This document shows, piece after piece, positions 32,843 to 41,911 of a stretch of DNA of 50,352 nucleotides (its first letter is position 1; every line of letters begins with the position of its first letter). The notes under the pieces were generated by a model. It saw only the letters and a program-made list of their open reading frames with translations, did no database searches and had not been told where the DNA came from. This stretch comes from Pseudomonadales bacterium (GTDB taxonomy: Bacteria > Pseudomonadota > Gammaproteobacteria > Pseudomonadales > Azotimanducaceae). The translations under genes were made by a program, and so were the position numbers. The stretch spans positions 1 to 50,352 of the forward strand of contig JANQKS010000021.1 in NCBI GenBank assembly GCA_028281005.1, in the 5' to 3' direction.

Positions 32843-32905
32843 GGGCTCGTTCCATCTCTTGTTGTCTGTCTCGACCGGGCAGTTTACACCGGATACGCGA
32901 CCCAT

Positions 32906-32930
32906 CACCTATCCGCCACCTATCCGCCAC
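32906..32930. repeat. 11-bp tandem duplication
   Basis: CACCTATCCGC occurs twice in a row (32906-32916, 32917-32927) and is followed by CAC, the start of a third. It lies in the divergent gap between the ACAD alpha gene and the EthD gene, so it could affect promoter spacing. Confidence 0.6.
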
Positions 32931-32977
32931 GACACCTGCTACTCTTCAATTAAGTTTGACGCAACATGAGGCGCATC

Positions 32978-33334
32978 ATGATCAAAGTGGTCATGCCTAT
33001 GAAACGCCGCCCCGGTATGACTGTCGAGGCGTTCCGTGAATACTATGAGAGTAAACATCGGCTCATTGGCGAAAAATACCTCCGCGGTTACGCCATTAAA
33101 TATATGCGCCGTTTTACCAATGCCACTGTCGATCGCGACGGTGAATTGCGCGAACCGGAATACGATGTTTTTTTGGAAATCTGGTATCCGGACCTCGACA
33201 CCATGCAAGCTTGCGCCAAGGTGTTGAGTGAGCCAGCCGCGCAGCAGGAGATTCGCGAAGACGAAGAAAAGGTATTTGATACCCGTTTCATGCGGTCTTA
33301 TATCGTCGATGAGTACGTCTCTGAGTTGCGCTAA
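32978..33334 (+). CDS. EthD domain-containing protein
   Basis: A 118-residue ferredoxin-fold (dimeric alpha-beta barrel) protein of the EthD type: IKVVMPMKRRPGMTVEAFRE, YYESKHRLIGEKYLRGYAIK and FLEIWYPDLDTMQACAKVL. EthD proteins accompany P450 and oxygenase systems and some decarboxylate or cyclise substrates. ATG 32978 (MIKVV) matches the family start; an in-frame ATG at 32966 would add four residues. It stands alone on the plus strand and is followed within 6 bp by the MDR pseudogene. Confidence 0.85.
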   Translation: MIKVVMPMKRRPGMTVEAFREYYESKHRLIGEKYLRGYAIKYMRRFTNATVDRDGELREPEYDVFLEIWYPDLDTMQACAKVLSEPAAQQEIREDEEKVFDTRFMRSYIVDEYVSELR

Positions 33335-33339
33335 CCCAC

Positions 33340-33706
33340 ATGTCTGATACACAACAATTCTGGCGTCCAGACAAGCGCCCGCACCGGACGGAGTTTGAGC
33401 AGGCGCTTTCACTCGAGCGCGCAAGCATACCCACCGCGGGCACGGGTACTGCCGGGTCAAGCCAGGAGAATGGTGGCGGTGTCCGCCGCGGCGGGCGCCC
33501 CCGGCTTATTCGCCTGCCAAATCGGCAAGAATCTAGGCTGCCAAGTGATAGGCATTGCCCTCACCGCCCAACTGCAGCAATGGGTCGATGAAGGCAAGCC
33601 ACATACTCCTTTTCAGATCAGCCAAGGCATCGAAAACACCCTTGTCGCCTACCGCCAACTGTTGACCGGCGACAACATCGGCAAAGTCCTGGTCCAACTC
33701 GACTAG
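33340..33706 (+). pseudogene. NADP-dependent MDR oxidoreductase (CurA-like) pseudogene
   Basis: Three short pieces of a medium-chain reductase of about 340 residues remain. The N-terminus (MSDTQQFWRPDKRP, then FEQALSLERASIPTAGTG) is in one frame. The nucleotide-binding segment (VSAAAGAPGLFACQIGKNLG, CQVIGIA) and the C-terminus (FQISQGIENTLVAYRQLLTG, DNIGKVLVQLD) are in the next. The substrate domain and much of the Rossmann domain are gone. Such enzymes reduce enones with NADPH. It is surely non-functional. Confidence 0.72.
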
Positions 33707-33714
33707 CCAAAGAT

Positions 33715-34578
33715 TTAGCTGAGCTTTTGGACCAGCCCAGCCAAGTGATCAAGGCGCGCATCCAAACGATCCGGGGCTTGCGAACCCATGTGCAGGACGA
33801 GCCGATCAACGCCCATGTCCGCAAACGCCGCCAAGTCGTCATCCCCCTCCCGACTCGGCGTGATGATAATTTCAAAACCATTGCGACTGCGTCCTGCCTG
33901 CGCCAACGCGTCGTCCAACTGTGCCAGCATAGGTGCGGTTTGCTCCGGCGTAAGCGCAAAACCGTACCAACCGGTACCATATTTTGCCGCGCGCCGGAAT
34001 GCCGGCTTGCTATGCCCACCCACTAATACAGGGAACTGTACTTGCACCGGTTTAGGATCCAGCCGGCAGGCTTGAGGTAAGTTGAAGAAATCGCCGCTGA
34101 AGCTCACCAGTTCGTCTGTCCATAAGCGCTGCGCTACTTCGAGGAATTCGTCCGAGCGAGGCCCGCGGTCTTCCCAGCCGAAGCCGGAGGCGATCACTTC
34201 CTCTTTACACCAGCCGACCCCTACGCCGAAATCGACACGGCCATTTGACAACCAGTCCAACGTAGCGAACTCTTTGGCCGTGTAAAGCGGGTGACGCTGG
34301 GAAATCAACGTAATGCCGGTGCCCAGACGCAACGTGCTGGTGGCGTTGGCCAAAAAACCAAACGTCGCCACCGTATCCAGCAAGCCGCCACCTTCCGGCA
34401 CGGGAATACGACCGTCTTTCGACGCCGGATAGGGAAACTCCATTTCGTCAAACAACACGACATGCTCACCCATCCACAGTGAATCCAACCCGGCAGCCTC
34501 CACGCGCTGACCAATGCTGCTCACAATATCCGGAGTGCAAATGGGTGACATAAAGGTTCCAAACACACCAATTTTCAT
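33715..34578 (-). CDS. LLM class F420-dependent oxidoreductase (TIGR03619-like)
   Basis: A 287-residue luciferase-like protein: MKIGVFGTFMSPICTPDIVS, LDSLWMGEHVVLFDE, RLGTGITLISQRHPLYTAKE, FATLDWLSNGRVDFGVGVGW and FPVLVGGHSKPAFRRAAKYG. The motif order is that of the TIGR03619 group. The frame is open to 34878, but ATG 34578 is the family start and is preceded by GGGAGG. It lies downstream of the GST gene on the same strand, 140 bp apart. The cofactor (F420 or FMN) is not shown by sequence. Confidence 0.88.
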   Translation of the reverse strand: MKIGVFGTFMSPICTPDIVSSIGQRVEAAGLDSLWMGEHVVLFDEMEFPYPASKDGRIPVPEGGGLLDTVATFGFLANATSTLRLGTGITLISQRHPLYTAKEFATLDWLSNGRVDFGVGVGWCKEEVIASGFGWEDRGPRSDEFLEVAQRLWTDELVSFSGDFFNLPQACRLDPKPVQVQFPVLVGGHSKPAFRRAAKYGTGWYGFALTPEQTAPMLAQLDDALAQAGRSRNGFEIIITPSREGDDDLAAFADMGVDRLVLHMGSQAPDRLDARLDHLAGLVQKLS

Positions 34579-34718
34579 ACAACCTCCCTCATTAGATATT
34601 TCAGAACATATACCAGAATTGAACCGGCTTATATTAAGCTGCTGCCGCTCCTTTGTTGAGACTTGCTTAAAGCAAAGCTTTTTTGGCCGGACCATGAATC
34701 TTAAAACCCGTATCCGCT

Positions 34719-35867
34719 CTAGTGGATGCTTAACCGGTTGTTCTCTCGCCGCAGCCGGTAACGCATCGGCACCGTCAGCAGATCCGTTAACAGACCTGGC
34801 CCCAACAACTGTTGCACTTGCGCCTGCTGCGCGTCTGCCAAACCCTGAAAGTAACTCTGCGCACGTTGCGTAAGCCACACTCCATGCAGATTGGTGGCAT
34901 GCTCGTGCTGAACTCCTGCATAACTCACCGTCTGCTTGGGCAAAGAAGGCTGGTCCTGCTCTGCATCCAACAAGTACCCGGAGGCTGGCTCGATTTGCGC
35001 CATGCTCTGGTTGAAGACTAAGGCACCAAGGACGTACTGCTGCGCGTATTCTTCGGCAATATGCTGCAGAATCGCCAGCGCAGTGGGTGGCACCGCATCG
35101 TCTGGTGCGTAGCTCACGGGCCGACTAAAAAACTCAGGTGACTCTACTTCAGGCACCAGCATGTGTTCTACCCAACGAAATGTTCTAGGTGCATGATCTT
35201 GCATCACCCGAAGCCCCGCGGGATCACGCCCAAGATGGGCATGCAGGGCTCCCATCACCGCATAATCCGCAGCAGACGGATGCCCACCTAAAAAGTAGGG
35301 ATGTTCGGTGAGATGCGCCTCATATAAACCCAACAGCTTTTGGTAGGCACGATCGAGCGCCTCCCGCGTGGCCGCGGTCGAATCCGGCAAGCCGTAACTC
35401 ATCATGCGATCGGCGATTAAGCTGCCATACTTGAGCAGTTCGGCATCACTCCCCTGGGGCCGGAAAGAACGCCCAAAATCCATCTTCACAAACTGATGGT
35501 TCTCCGCAAACAGCCATCGATGCAACCATGCCAGACGCACCAATCCTTCGCTGGCGAGCAACTCCATCAGGTGCACCACGGTGCGCTGCCTTGGTGTGTC
35601 GGGGAAAGCAGGTAACGCAGGGAAACGCGGTTCAAGGTAGTCGACAATCTCCACGCTGTCCTGAATGACCTCTCCGGATGGCGTCAGCAATTGCGGGATG
35701 CGATGGCTGCCTGAAGCTGGGCGCACCTTATTGCGAAACATCGGGTCGCTGGGTAAACGCTCGACAAAGGGGATTTGCTTTTTACGCAGGTACGCCCGCA
35801 CTTTGGCGGTGTAATAGGACGCGTAGGAGCCGTATAACGTATATGGGTCAGACACAGCAATGTCCAT
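34719..35867 (-). CDS. Glutathione S-transferase N-terminal domain protein, long
   Basis: A 382-residue protein. Residues 8-90 form a thioredoxin-like GST domain (TLYGSYASYYTAKVRAYLRK, then RIPQLLTPSGEVIQDSVEIV with the cis-Pro and Asp-Ser glutathione motif). A helical C-domain follows (HLTEHPYFLGGHPSAADYAV). The last 130 residues are an extension not found in ordinary 200-230-residue GSTs, with VQHEHATNLHGVWLTQRAQS. Glutathione conjugation, lyase or isomerase activity on a xenobiotic is plausible. ATG 35867 is used. Upstream lies the RND adaptor on the other strand. Confidence 0.83.
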   Translation of the reverse strand: MDIAVSDPYTLYGSYASYYTAKVRAYLRKKQIPFVERLPSDPMFRNKVRPASGSHRIPQLLTPSGEVIQDSVEIVDYLEPRFPALPAFPDTPRQRTVVHLMELLASEGLVRLAWLHRWLFAENHQFVKMDFGRSFRPQGSDAELLKYGSLIADRMMSYGLPDSTAATREALDRAYQKLLGLYEAHLTEHPYFLGGHPSAADYAVMGALHAHLGRDPAGLRVMQDHAPRTFRWVEHMLVPEVESPEFFSRPVSYAPDDAVPPTALAILQHIAEEYAQQYVLGALVFNQSMAQIEPASGYLLDAEQDQPSLPKQTVSYAGVQHEHATNLHGVWLTQRAQSYFQGLADAQQAQVQQLLGPGLLTDLLTVPMRYRLRRENNRLSIH

Positions 35868-35959
35868 GCAATGGGCTGAAGTAGGGGCCTAGAGTAAACC
35901 CAACCCTCTCGCACAGGCCAGGGTTTACGCGAGTACTTGTTTCAACAGGCCTCCATAAC

Positions 35960-37096
35960 ATGGACATCCCTGCGTGGCACAGGTCTAATCAAGACTGTGT
36001 AAATGGGCCAAGTCCCGGGACAATCAGATTGCAGGTTAAAATAGTCATTTTCGTGCTGCTGCTCGGCGTGACCGGTTGCGGCCAGGAAGACCGTCAGCGC
36101 GGACCCGGCGGCTTTCAACGCCCGCCTACGCTGGTTGTGACGGTCCCTGCCCAACAGCGCGAGATACGCGAATATTTAGAAGCCATCGGCACCGCCATGG
36201 CCAACGAATCTGTCATCCTCACGGCCAAAGTGACCGATACCGTCAGCCATGTACGTTTCGACGACGGCGACTTGGTTCAAGCCGGTGCCGTCCTGGTTGA
36301 ACTCACCGACGCCGAAGAAGCCGCGCTGCTCCGGGAGGCGGAAGCCAACGTCACGGATACCCGTTTGCAATTTGAACGGCTGGACAACCTCTTTAATCAA
36401 GGCAGCGTGCCCCTCTCCCAGGTTGATGAAGCCCGCGCACGTTTCGACGCCGCCCAGGCACGGCAACAGAGTCTGCTTGCACGCCTCAACGACCGTTTGA
36501 TCCGCGCTCCGTTTACCGGCTTGTTGGGTTTCCGGCAAATCAGTGAAGGCACCCTGCTTACGCCGACCACACCCATCACCACATTGGACGACGTCTCCAT
36601 CATCAAATTGGATTTTTCCGTGCCGGAAGTGAACTTAGGGATGATCCAACCCGGGCAAGAGCTTGTCGCCATCAGTCCTACCTATCCGGACACTGCTTTC
36701 CCCGCTACGGTGCGCACCATCGGCTCGCGCGTAGACCCTGTCACCCGAGCGGCCACGATAAGGGCTCACATCGACAACCAAGATCTGCGCATCCGCCCTG
36801 GGATGTTAATGACCGTACGTTTAACCACCAGCACACGCAGCGCGTTAATGGTGCCGGAGCGTTCACTGTTACAGCGCTCGAACGACATGTACGTCTATAC
36901 CGTCAACGACGGCCGCGCCGCCTTGATTGAGATCCAGGCGGGCACCCAAAACCAAGGTTGGGTAGAAGTCATCAGCGGCCTTGAAGCGGGCACCGAAGTG
37001 GTCACTGATGGTGTGATCAAACTGCGCGATCAGGCCCCGGTTAGAATCCAAGGCCAAACGCCGGATCGGCCGAACACAGTGGCAGGCGCCGGCTGA
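35960..37096 (+). CDS. RND efflux periplasmic adaptor (HlyD/MFP family), lipoprotein
   Basis: A membrane fusion protein of up to 378 residues. Signal and lipobox: KIVIFVLLLGVTGCGQE, so it is lipid-anchored. Then the lipoyl half (REYLEAIGTAMANESVILTA), a coiled-coil hairpin (about 115-175, RLQFERLDNLFNQGSVPLSQ), RLIRAPFTGLLGFRQISEGT and the beta-barrel domain (VRTIGSRVDPVTRAATIRAH). The ATG at 35960 would leave 25 polar residues before the signal core; TTG 36029 is an attractive alternative start. The stop overlaps the pump start (TGATG), so both are translated together. It bridges the RND pump to an outer-membrane channel not found here. Confidence 0.9.
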   Translation: MDIPAWHRSNQDCVNGPSPGTIRLQVKIVIFVLLLGVTGCGQEDRQRGPGGFQRPPTLVVTVPAQQREIREYLEAIGTAMANESVILTAKVTDTVSHVRFDDGDLVQAGAVLVELTDAEEAALLREAEANVTDTRLQFERLDNLFNQGSVPLSQVDEARARFDAAQARQQSLLARLNDRLIRAPFTGLLGFRQISEGTLLTPTTPITTLDDVSIIKLDFSVPEVNLGMIQPGQELVAISPTYPDTAFPATVRTIGSRVDPVTRAATIRAHIDNQDLRIRPGMLMTVRLTTSTRSALMVPERSLLQRSNDMYVYTVNDGRAALIEIQAGTQNQGWVEVISGLEAGTEVVTDGVIKLRDQAPVRIQGQTPDRPNTVAGAG

Positions 37097-40000
37097 TGTG
37101 GCTGTCTGACGTTTCGGTCAAGCGGCCGGTATTTGCCACGGTCATCAGCCTGATGCTGGTCGCGTTTGGCGTTTTGTCATTCAACTATCTACCGGTGCGT
37201 GAATACCCGGATGTAAATCCACCGGTCGTTTCAGTGGATACCACCTATATTGGCGCAGGCGCGGACATTATCGAATCCCGCGTGACGCAGATCATTGAAG
37301 ACCAGATCAACGGCATCGACGGCATCAAATCCATCAGTTCTTCAAACCGTGATGAACGCTCACGCATCACCGTCGAGTTTAACCTCGACCGCGATATCGA
37401 AGAAGCCGCCAACGACGTGCGCGACCGGGTTTCGCGCGTGGTCGGCCGGCTCCCGGAAGACGCCGAAAAACCAATCGTCTCGAAATATGACTCCGACCGG
37501 CGGCCGATCTTACACCTAAACCTCTCCAGCAGCGAAATGTCGCTGTTGGAACTGGATGATTACGTGCGCCGCTATGTGGTCGACCGGTTTGCCGTGGTGC
37601 CTGGCGTAGCGGACGCCAGCGTGCGCGGCTCGGGCCGGCAGTCTATGCGTATCTGGCTGGATCGTATGAGCTTAGCCGCGCGCAATCTCACCGTCACCGA
37701 CATCGAAAACGCTTTGCGGCGGGAAAACATTGAGCTACCGGCCGGACGCCTGGAATCCGCGGACCGTGAACTGCGCCTGCGTCTGACACGCAATTATGAA
37801 ACCCCGGAAGATTTTCGCGCCCTGGTAGTGGGCGTGGGAGAACAGGGTTACCCCATACGTTTGGGGGAAGTGGCGGAGATTGAAATAGCATCCAGCAACT
37901 TCCGCGACTTGATGCGCGTGAACCAGAGAGAAATTGTTGGCATCAGTATCTCCAAACAGTCCAAAGCCAACACCTTGGAGACCATCGACGGTGTCAGGAA
38001 GGTGCTGGCCCAAGTGAAAAGCACTTTGCCGGACCATATGCAGCTTGTCTCCAGCTCCGACGACTCTGAGTTCATCCGCTCTGCGATCAAGTCTGTCTAT
38101 CAGACCATCGCCATTACCACCGTGCTGGTCAGCCTGGTTATCTTGCTGTTCTTGGGCACTTTGCGCACGATGATCATCCCGGCCATTACCATACCGGTGT
38201 GCCTCACCGCCGCCTTTATTGCCTTGGCTGCTTTCGACTTCTCGGTCAATCTCATCACCTTGCTGGCCTTGGTGCTGTCGATCGGCTTGGTGGTCGACGA
38301 TGCCATCGTGGTACTTGAAAATATCTATCGCCGTGTCGAAAAAGGAGAACCGCCTTTGCTGGCGGCCTATCGCGGCTCGCGCCAGGTCTCTTTTGCGGTG
38401 GTGGCCACCACCGCGGTGTTGGTCGCCGTGTTCACACCGATCATCTTTTTGCGCGACAACATGGGGGTGTTGTTCGGCGAACTGGCCGTGGCTGTATCAG
38501 CCGCGGTCATCTTCTCCAGCATTTTGGCACTGTCATTAACACCCATGCTGTGTTCGAAACTGTTAAAAGCCTCACCGCGACCTAATCCGCTGACCAAACT
38601 GGTGGATAACGCCTTTCGTAGCTTAGAAGCCCGATATAAAACCGCGTTGGGTTTTATGCTGCGTCACCCGTGGACTGCTGCCGTAGCACTGTTCGTGACC
38701 TTTGGCCTGACGTATACCTTGTTCTCCCAGGTGCCCCAGGAATACGCCCCGGCGGAAGATCAAGGCGTAATTTTTGCCTCTGTGCGCACCGCCGAAGGCA
38801 CCAGCATTGAGCGTATGAAGCAGGAGACCAGCAAACTCGAAGCCACCGTCATGCCTTACGTGGAAAACGGTGAGGTACGCCGAGTGTTGGTGTTTGTACC
38901 CGGCTGGGGTAGCTCCTCCACCAACAGCGGTATGTTGATTGTTGATCTCGCCGCCATCGACGACCGCAACATCGCCACCGCCGATCTGGCGCGCAAACTC
39001 ACAGGCCAATGGCAAGACATACCGGCCGTGCGCGCGTTTGCGTTTTCCCGCTCGGGCCTATCTAGTCGCGGTGGTGATCAACCCATTCAGTTTGTGATCG
39101 GCGGCCCGGACTACGACGAGCTGGCGCGTTGGCGCGACATTGTGCTGGAGCGAGTTGAAGCTTATCCGGGTATCGCCCGCATGGATGCCGACCTCAAAGA
39201 AACTCAGCCGCAAGTCCACGTGCGCATCGACAAAAACCGCGCCGCTACCCTCGGTGTTTCCGTGCAAAATGTCGGCCGTACATTGGCGGCCATGATGAGC
39301 GAACAGCGGGTCACCACCTATGTGCAGGATGGCGAGGAGTACGACGTCATCATGCAGGCGCGCGACGATCAACGCGCCACCCCCCAAGACTTAGACAACA
39401 TCTATGTACGCTCGGAAACCAGCGGCCAATTGGTGCCGTTAGCAAATCTGATCTACGTTGAGCAAACCGCCGGCGCCGGATCGCTGAACCGATACAACCG
39501 TTTGCGTGCAATTACTTTGAGCGGCAGTCTCGCGCCGGGTTATTCACTCGGAGATGTACTGACATTTTTGGAGAACGTGGTGCTCGAAGAGTTGCCGCAG
39601 ACCGCACAAATTGACTATCGCGGCGAGTCATTAGATTACCGGGAATCGTCGAGTAGTTTGTTTTTCACTTTTGGTCTTGCCCTGTTGATCGTCTTCCTGG
39701 TGCTCGCCGCGCAATTCGAAAGTTTCGTTCACCCATTTGTTATTTTGCTGACGGTCCCCCTGGCCATGGCTGGTGGTTTGCTGGGTTTGTACGCCATGGG
39801 TTTGACGCTCAACATCTATAGCCAAATTGGCATCATCATGTTGATCGGGATTGCCGCCAAAAACGGCGTGCTCATCGTGGAATTTATTAATCAGCTACGC
39901 GACGCCGGCCGAGGCTTTGAAGAAGCCATCATCGAAGCGGCTGGTATCCGCCTGCGTCCGGTGCTGATGACCACCATTTCAACCGTGATGGGTTCTATTC

Positions 40001-40221
40001 CACTGATTCTCGCCATGGGAGCCGGGGCAGAATCGCGCAACGTATTGGGTGTGGTGATCTTCTCCGGCGTCAGTTTGGCCACCTTCTTAACGCTGTTTAT
40101 GGTACCGGCGTTTTATCGCCTGTTGGCCAGACGCAGCGGCTCCCCTGAGTTGGTGGCCAACGAGTTAGAGCGTTTGGCCGAGCATCACCCCCGACCCAAT
40201 TCACCGCGCATAGGCGGCTAG
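37096..40221 (+). CDS. RND efflux transporter, HAE1-type inner-membrane pump
   Basis: A 1041-residue AcrB/MexF-like proton-driven pump with the usual 12 membrane helices in two halves. Start: LSDVSVKRPVFATVISLMLV. TM4 carries the proton-relay pair Asp401-Asp402 (SIGLVVDDAIVVLENIYRRV). TM10 has Lys922 (GIAAKNGVLIVEFINQLR). Large periplasmic loops follow TM1 and TM7 (PQEYAPAEDQGVIFASVRTA). Length and all key residues are normal. It is coupled to the adaptor by a TGATG overlap. The substrates are unknown. Its stop shares the bases CTAG with the stop of the convergent VOC gene. Confidence 0.94.
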   Translation: MWLSDVSVKRPVFATVISLMLVAFGVLSFNYLPVREYPDVNPPVVSVDTTYIGAGADIIESRVTQIIEDQINGIDGIKSISSSNRDERSRITVEFNLDRDIEEAANDVRDRVSRVVGRLPEDAEKPIVSKYDSDRRPILHLNLSSSEMSLLELDDYVRRYVVDRFAVVPGVADASVRGSGRQSMRIWLDRMSLAARNLTVTDIENALRRENIELPAGRLESADRELRLRLTRNYETPEDFRALVVGVGEQGYPIRLGEVAEIEIASSNFRDLMRVNQREIVGISISKQSKANTLETIDGVRKVLAQVKSTLPDHMQLVSSSDDSEFIRSAIKSVYQTIAITTVLVSLVILLFLGTLRTMIIPAITIPVCLTAAFIALAAFDFSVNLITLLALVLSIGLVVDDAIVVLENIYRRVEKGEPPLLAAYRGSRQVSFAVVATTAVLVAVFTPIIFLRDNMGVLFGELAVAVSAAVIFSSILALSLTPMLCSKLLKASPRPNPLTKLVDNAFRSLEARYKTALGFMLRHPWTAAVALFVTFGLTYTLFSQVPQEYAPAEDQGVIFASVRTAEGTSIERMKQETSKLEATVMPYVENGEVRRVLVFVPGWGSSSTNSGMLIVDLAAIDDRNIATADLARKLTGQWQDIPAVRAFAFSRSGLSSRGGDQPIQFVIGGPDYDELARWRDIVLERVEAYPGIARMDADLKETQPQVHVRIDKNRAATLGVSVQNVGRTLAAMMSEQRVTTYVQDGEEYDVIMQARDDQRATPQDLDNIYVRSETSGQLVPLANLIYVEQTAGAGSLNRYNRLRAITLSGSLAPGYSLGDVLTFLENVVLEELPQTAQIDYRGESLDYRESSSSLFFTFGLALLIVFLVLAAQFESFVHPFVILLTVPLAMAGGLLGLYAMGLTLNIYSQIGIIMLIGIAAKNGVLIVEFINQLRDAGRGFEEAIIEAAGIRLRPVLMTTISTVMGSIPLILAMGAGAESRNVLGVVIFSGVSLATFLTLFMVPAFYRLLARRSGSPELVANELERLAEHHPRPNSPRIGG

Positions 40222-40622
40222 GACAGCTGCAGGAGCTCTACCCAGTTGCCGTCGGGGTCTTCGACCATCGCAATGTTGACCCCCGGGCGCGACTCCCTGA
40301 TGGGCACCGGAACGTTACAACCCGCGGCGCTACATTCCTCAACCGCGGCGGTCAGATTGTCCACACTGATGGTGAAGTAACGCATGCCGGTTGCACCCAT
40401 AATACCACCGGGCGGGTTCTGCGCATCAGGCGTCGACGGCAACGTCACCAATTTAATGATGGTGGTGCCACAGATGAGGCGCGTCATGGTCATGCCGCCG
40501 GGCATGTCTAACACCGCCTCGACTTGTAAACCCAGCGTATCCCGGTAAAACGCCGTCATGGCCTCGATGTTTCCGGTCACCAGGCCAATGTCTATAGAGT
40601 CTTTGGTAATCCTCAACGGCAT
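40218..40622 (-). CDS. VOC family protein
   Basis: A 134-residue glyoxalase-fold protein: DIGLVTGNIEAMTAFYRDTL, GLQVEAV, MRYFTISVDNLTAAVEECSA and VNIAMVEDPDGNWVELLQLS with the metal-site Glu. It is the last gene of the ACAD pair operon, 26 bp after the 420-residue ACAD. It may act as an epimerase or isomerase of a CoA ester (some VOC proteins are methylmalonyl-CoA epimerases), but this is not shown. Confidence 0.85.
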   Translation of the reverse strand: MPLRITKDSIDIGLVTGNIEAMTAFYRDTLGLQVEAVLDMPGGMTMTRLICGTTIIKLVTLPSTPDAQNPPGGIMGATGMRYFTISVDNLTAAVEECSAAGCNVPVPIRESRPGVNIAMVEDPDGNWVELLQLS

Positions 40623-40648
40623 GTGTCTCTCCTCTTGTTTGGTGTTGT

Positions 40649-41911
40649 TTAATCGTTGCGCTTGATGTCACGGAAGGGGCCAGTGTCCGCGCGTGTTTCC
40701 GTGGGCATACCTAACACCCGCTCGGCAATGATGTTGCGCTGAATTTCGTCTGTACCCCCGGCGATCGAGATGGCCGGCACCGACACCAACACCTCGGCCA
40801 CCATACCTTCTTCAGCAGATTCCGGTCCGCTGCGCATGGCGTCGGCGCCGGAAATCATGGTGTGTACGTGGGCAGCCTGGCGGGCAATGACGCTGGCCGC
40901 CAGCTTGCCAATGGAACCTGCCGGTACCAGCTCGTTGGATCCCGACTTACGTTTGGCTTCCGCAGCCTCCGAAGCCAACATCGCCCCTTTTGACATACAG
41001 ATGAGTTTGGCCATCTCTTGGCGTACCGCGGGATCTTGGATAGCGCCGGTTTGTTGGGCGCGGGGTAACACCAGATCTACCCGCCCCTGCCGTTGGGGGT
41101 ACCAGGTATACGGCTCGTTGGCGATACGCACTTCCTGCGCATATTCGTCATACACCCGACCCTGGCGTTTACCCCGCAAGCCGCCAAAACTCCGCGTAAC
41201 ACCACCCATGCGGCGCTCATAAGACAACGTGGTTTTGGCCACCGCCCAGCCGTTACCTTCACCACCAACCAAGTTGTTGGCCGCCACCACCGCGTCGGTT
41301 AAGAACACCTCGTTGAAAGAGGCGTGTCCATTCATTTGTTTAAGCTGACGCACCTCTACGCCCGGCTGACGCATGTCGATCAAAAAATAACTAATACCCT
41401 GATGTTTGGGTAAGTCAAAATCCGTGCGCGCCACTAGGACGCCAAAATCCGCATGATGAGCACTGGTGTTCCATACCTTCTGGCCATTAACGATCCACTG
41501 CCCGTCTATCATTTCCGCCTTGGTGGACAACCCCGCCAAATCCGAGCCACTACCCGGCTCGCTGAACAACTGACACCAGGAGTGCTCACCGGTCAGGATC
41601 GGCCGCAGATAGCGGCGCTTCTGATCATCGTTACCCATCGCCAGGATGGTTTCTGCCGCCAAACGCCGGGGACCCGTCTGCGCCACCGGCACAATGCCGC
41701 GCTGGTTAAAAATTTTGGAGACCACGGCGGATTGTTCCTGATTAAAGTCGCGCCCAAAAAAAGCCTGCGGCCAATGCGGAGTGGCCCAGCCGCCGTCCAC
41801 CAATATCTCGCGCCACTCACGCAGGGAAAGATCTGCATTCCAATTGGCATCCAACCAAGCGTGCACCGCGTCGGCAATGCTTTCGTTAGTTAGGTTCTCT
41901 GTTTCGCTCAT
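40649..41911 (-). CDS. Acyl-CoA dehydrogenase, large (alpha-type) subunit, second pair
   Basis: A 420-residue ACAD: GWATPHWPQAFFGRDFNQEQ, WCQLFSEPGSGSDLAGLSTK, VNGQKVWNTSAHHADFGVLV, FNEVFLTDAVVAANNLVGG and IAGGTDEIQRNIIAERVLGM. The possible helix-G catalytic Glu is Glu232 (TTLSYERRMGG). ATG 41911 overlaps the stop of the upstream ACAD (ATGA), indicating coupled synthesis in equal amounts, as expected for a heteromeric enzyme. The frame is open to 42010, but that part overlaps the neighbour. Confidence 0.9.
   Translation of the reverse strand: MSETENLTNESIADAVHAWLDANWNADLSLREWREILVDGGWATPHWPQAFFGRDFNQEQSAVVSKIFNQRGIVPVAQTGPRRLAAETILAMGNDDQKRRYLRPILTGEHSWCQLFSEPGSGSDLAGLSTKAEMIDGQWIVNGQKVWNTSAHHADFGVLVARTDFDLPKHQGISYFLIDMRQPGVEVRQLKQMNGHASFNEVFLTDAVVAANNLVGGEGNGWAVAKTTLSYERRMGGVTRSFGGLRGKRQGRVYDEYAQEVRIANEPYTWYPQRQGRVDLVLPRAQQTGAIQDPAVRQEMAKLICMSKGAMLASEAAEAKRKSGSNELVPAGSIGKLAASVIARQAAHVHTMISGADAMRSGPESAEEGMVAEVLVSVPAISIAGGTDEIQRNIIAERVLGMPTETRADTGPFRDIKRND

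Noticed and set aside
34660-34690. Small AAGC-AAA-GCTT hairpin followed by T residues
   Set aside because: A 4-bp stem is too weak, and the T-run is on the plus strand while both neighbouring genes are on the minus strand.
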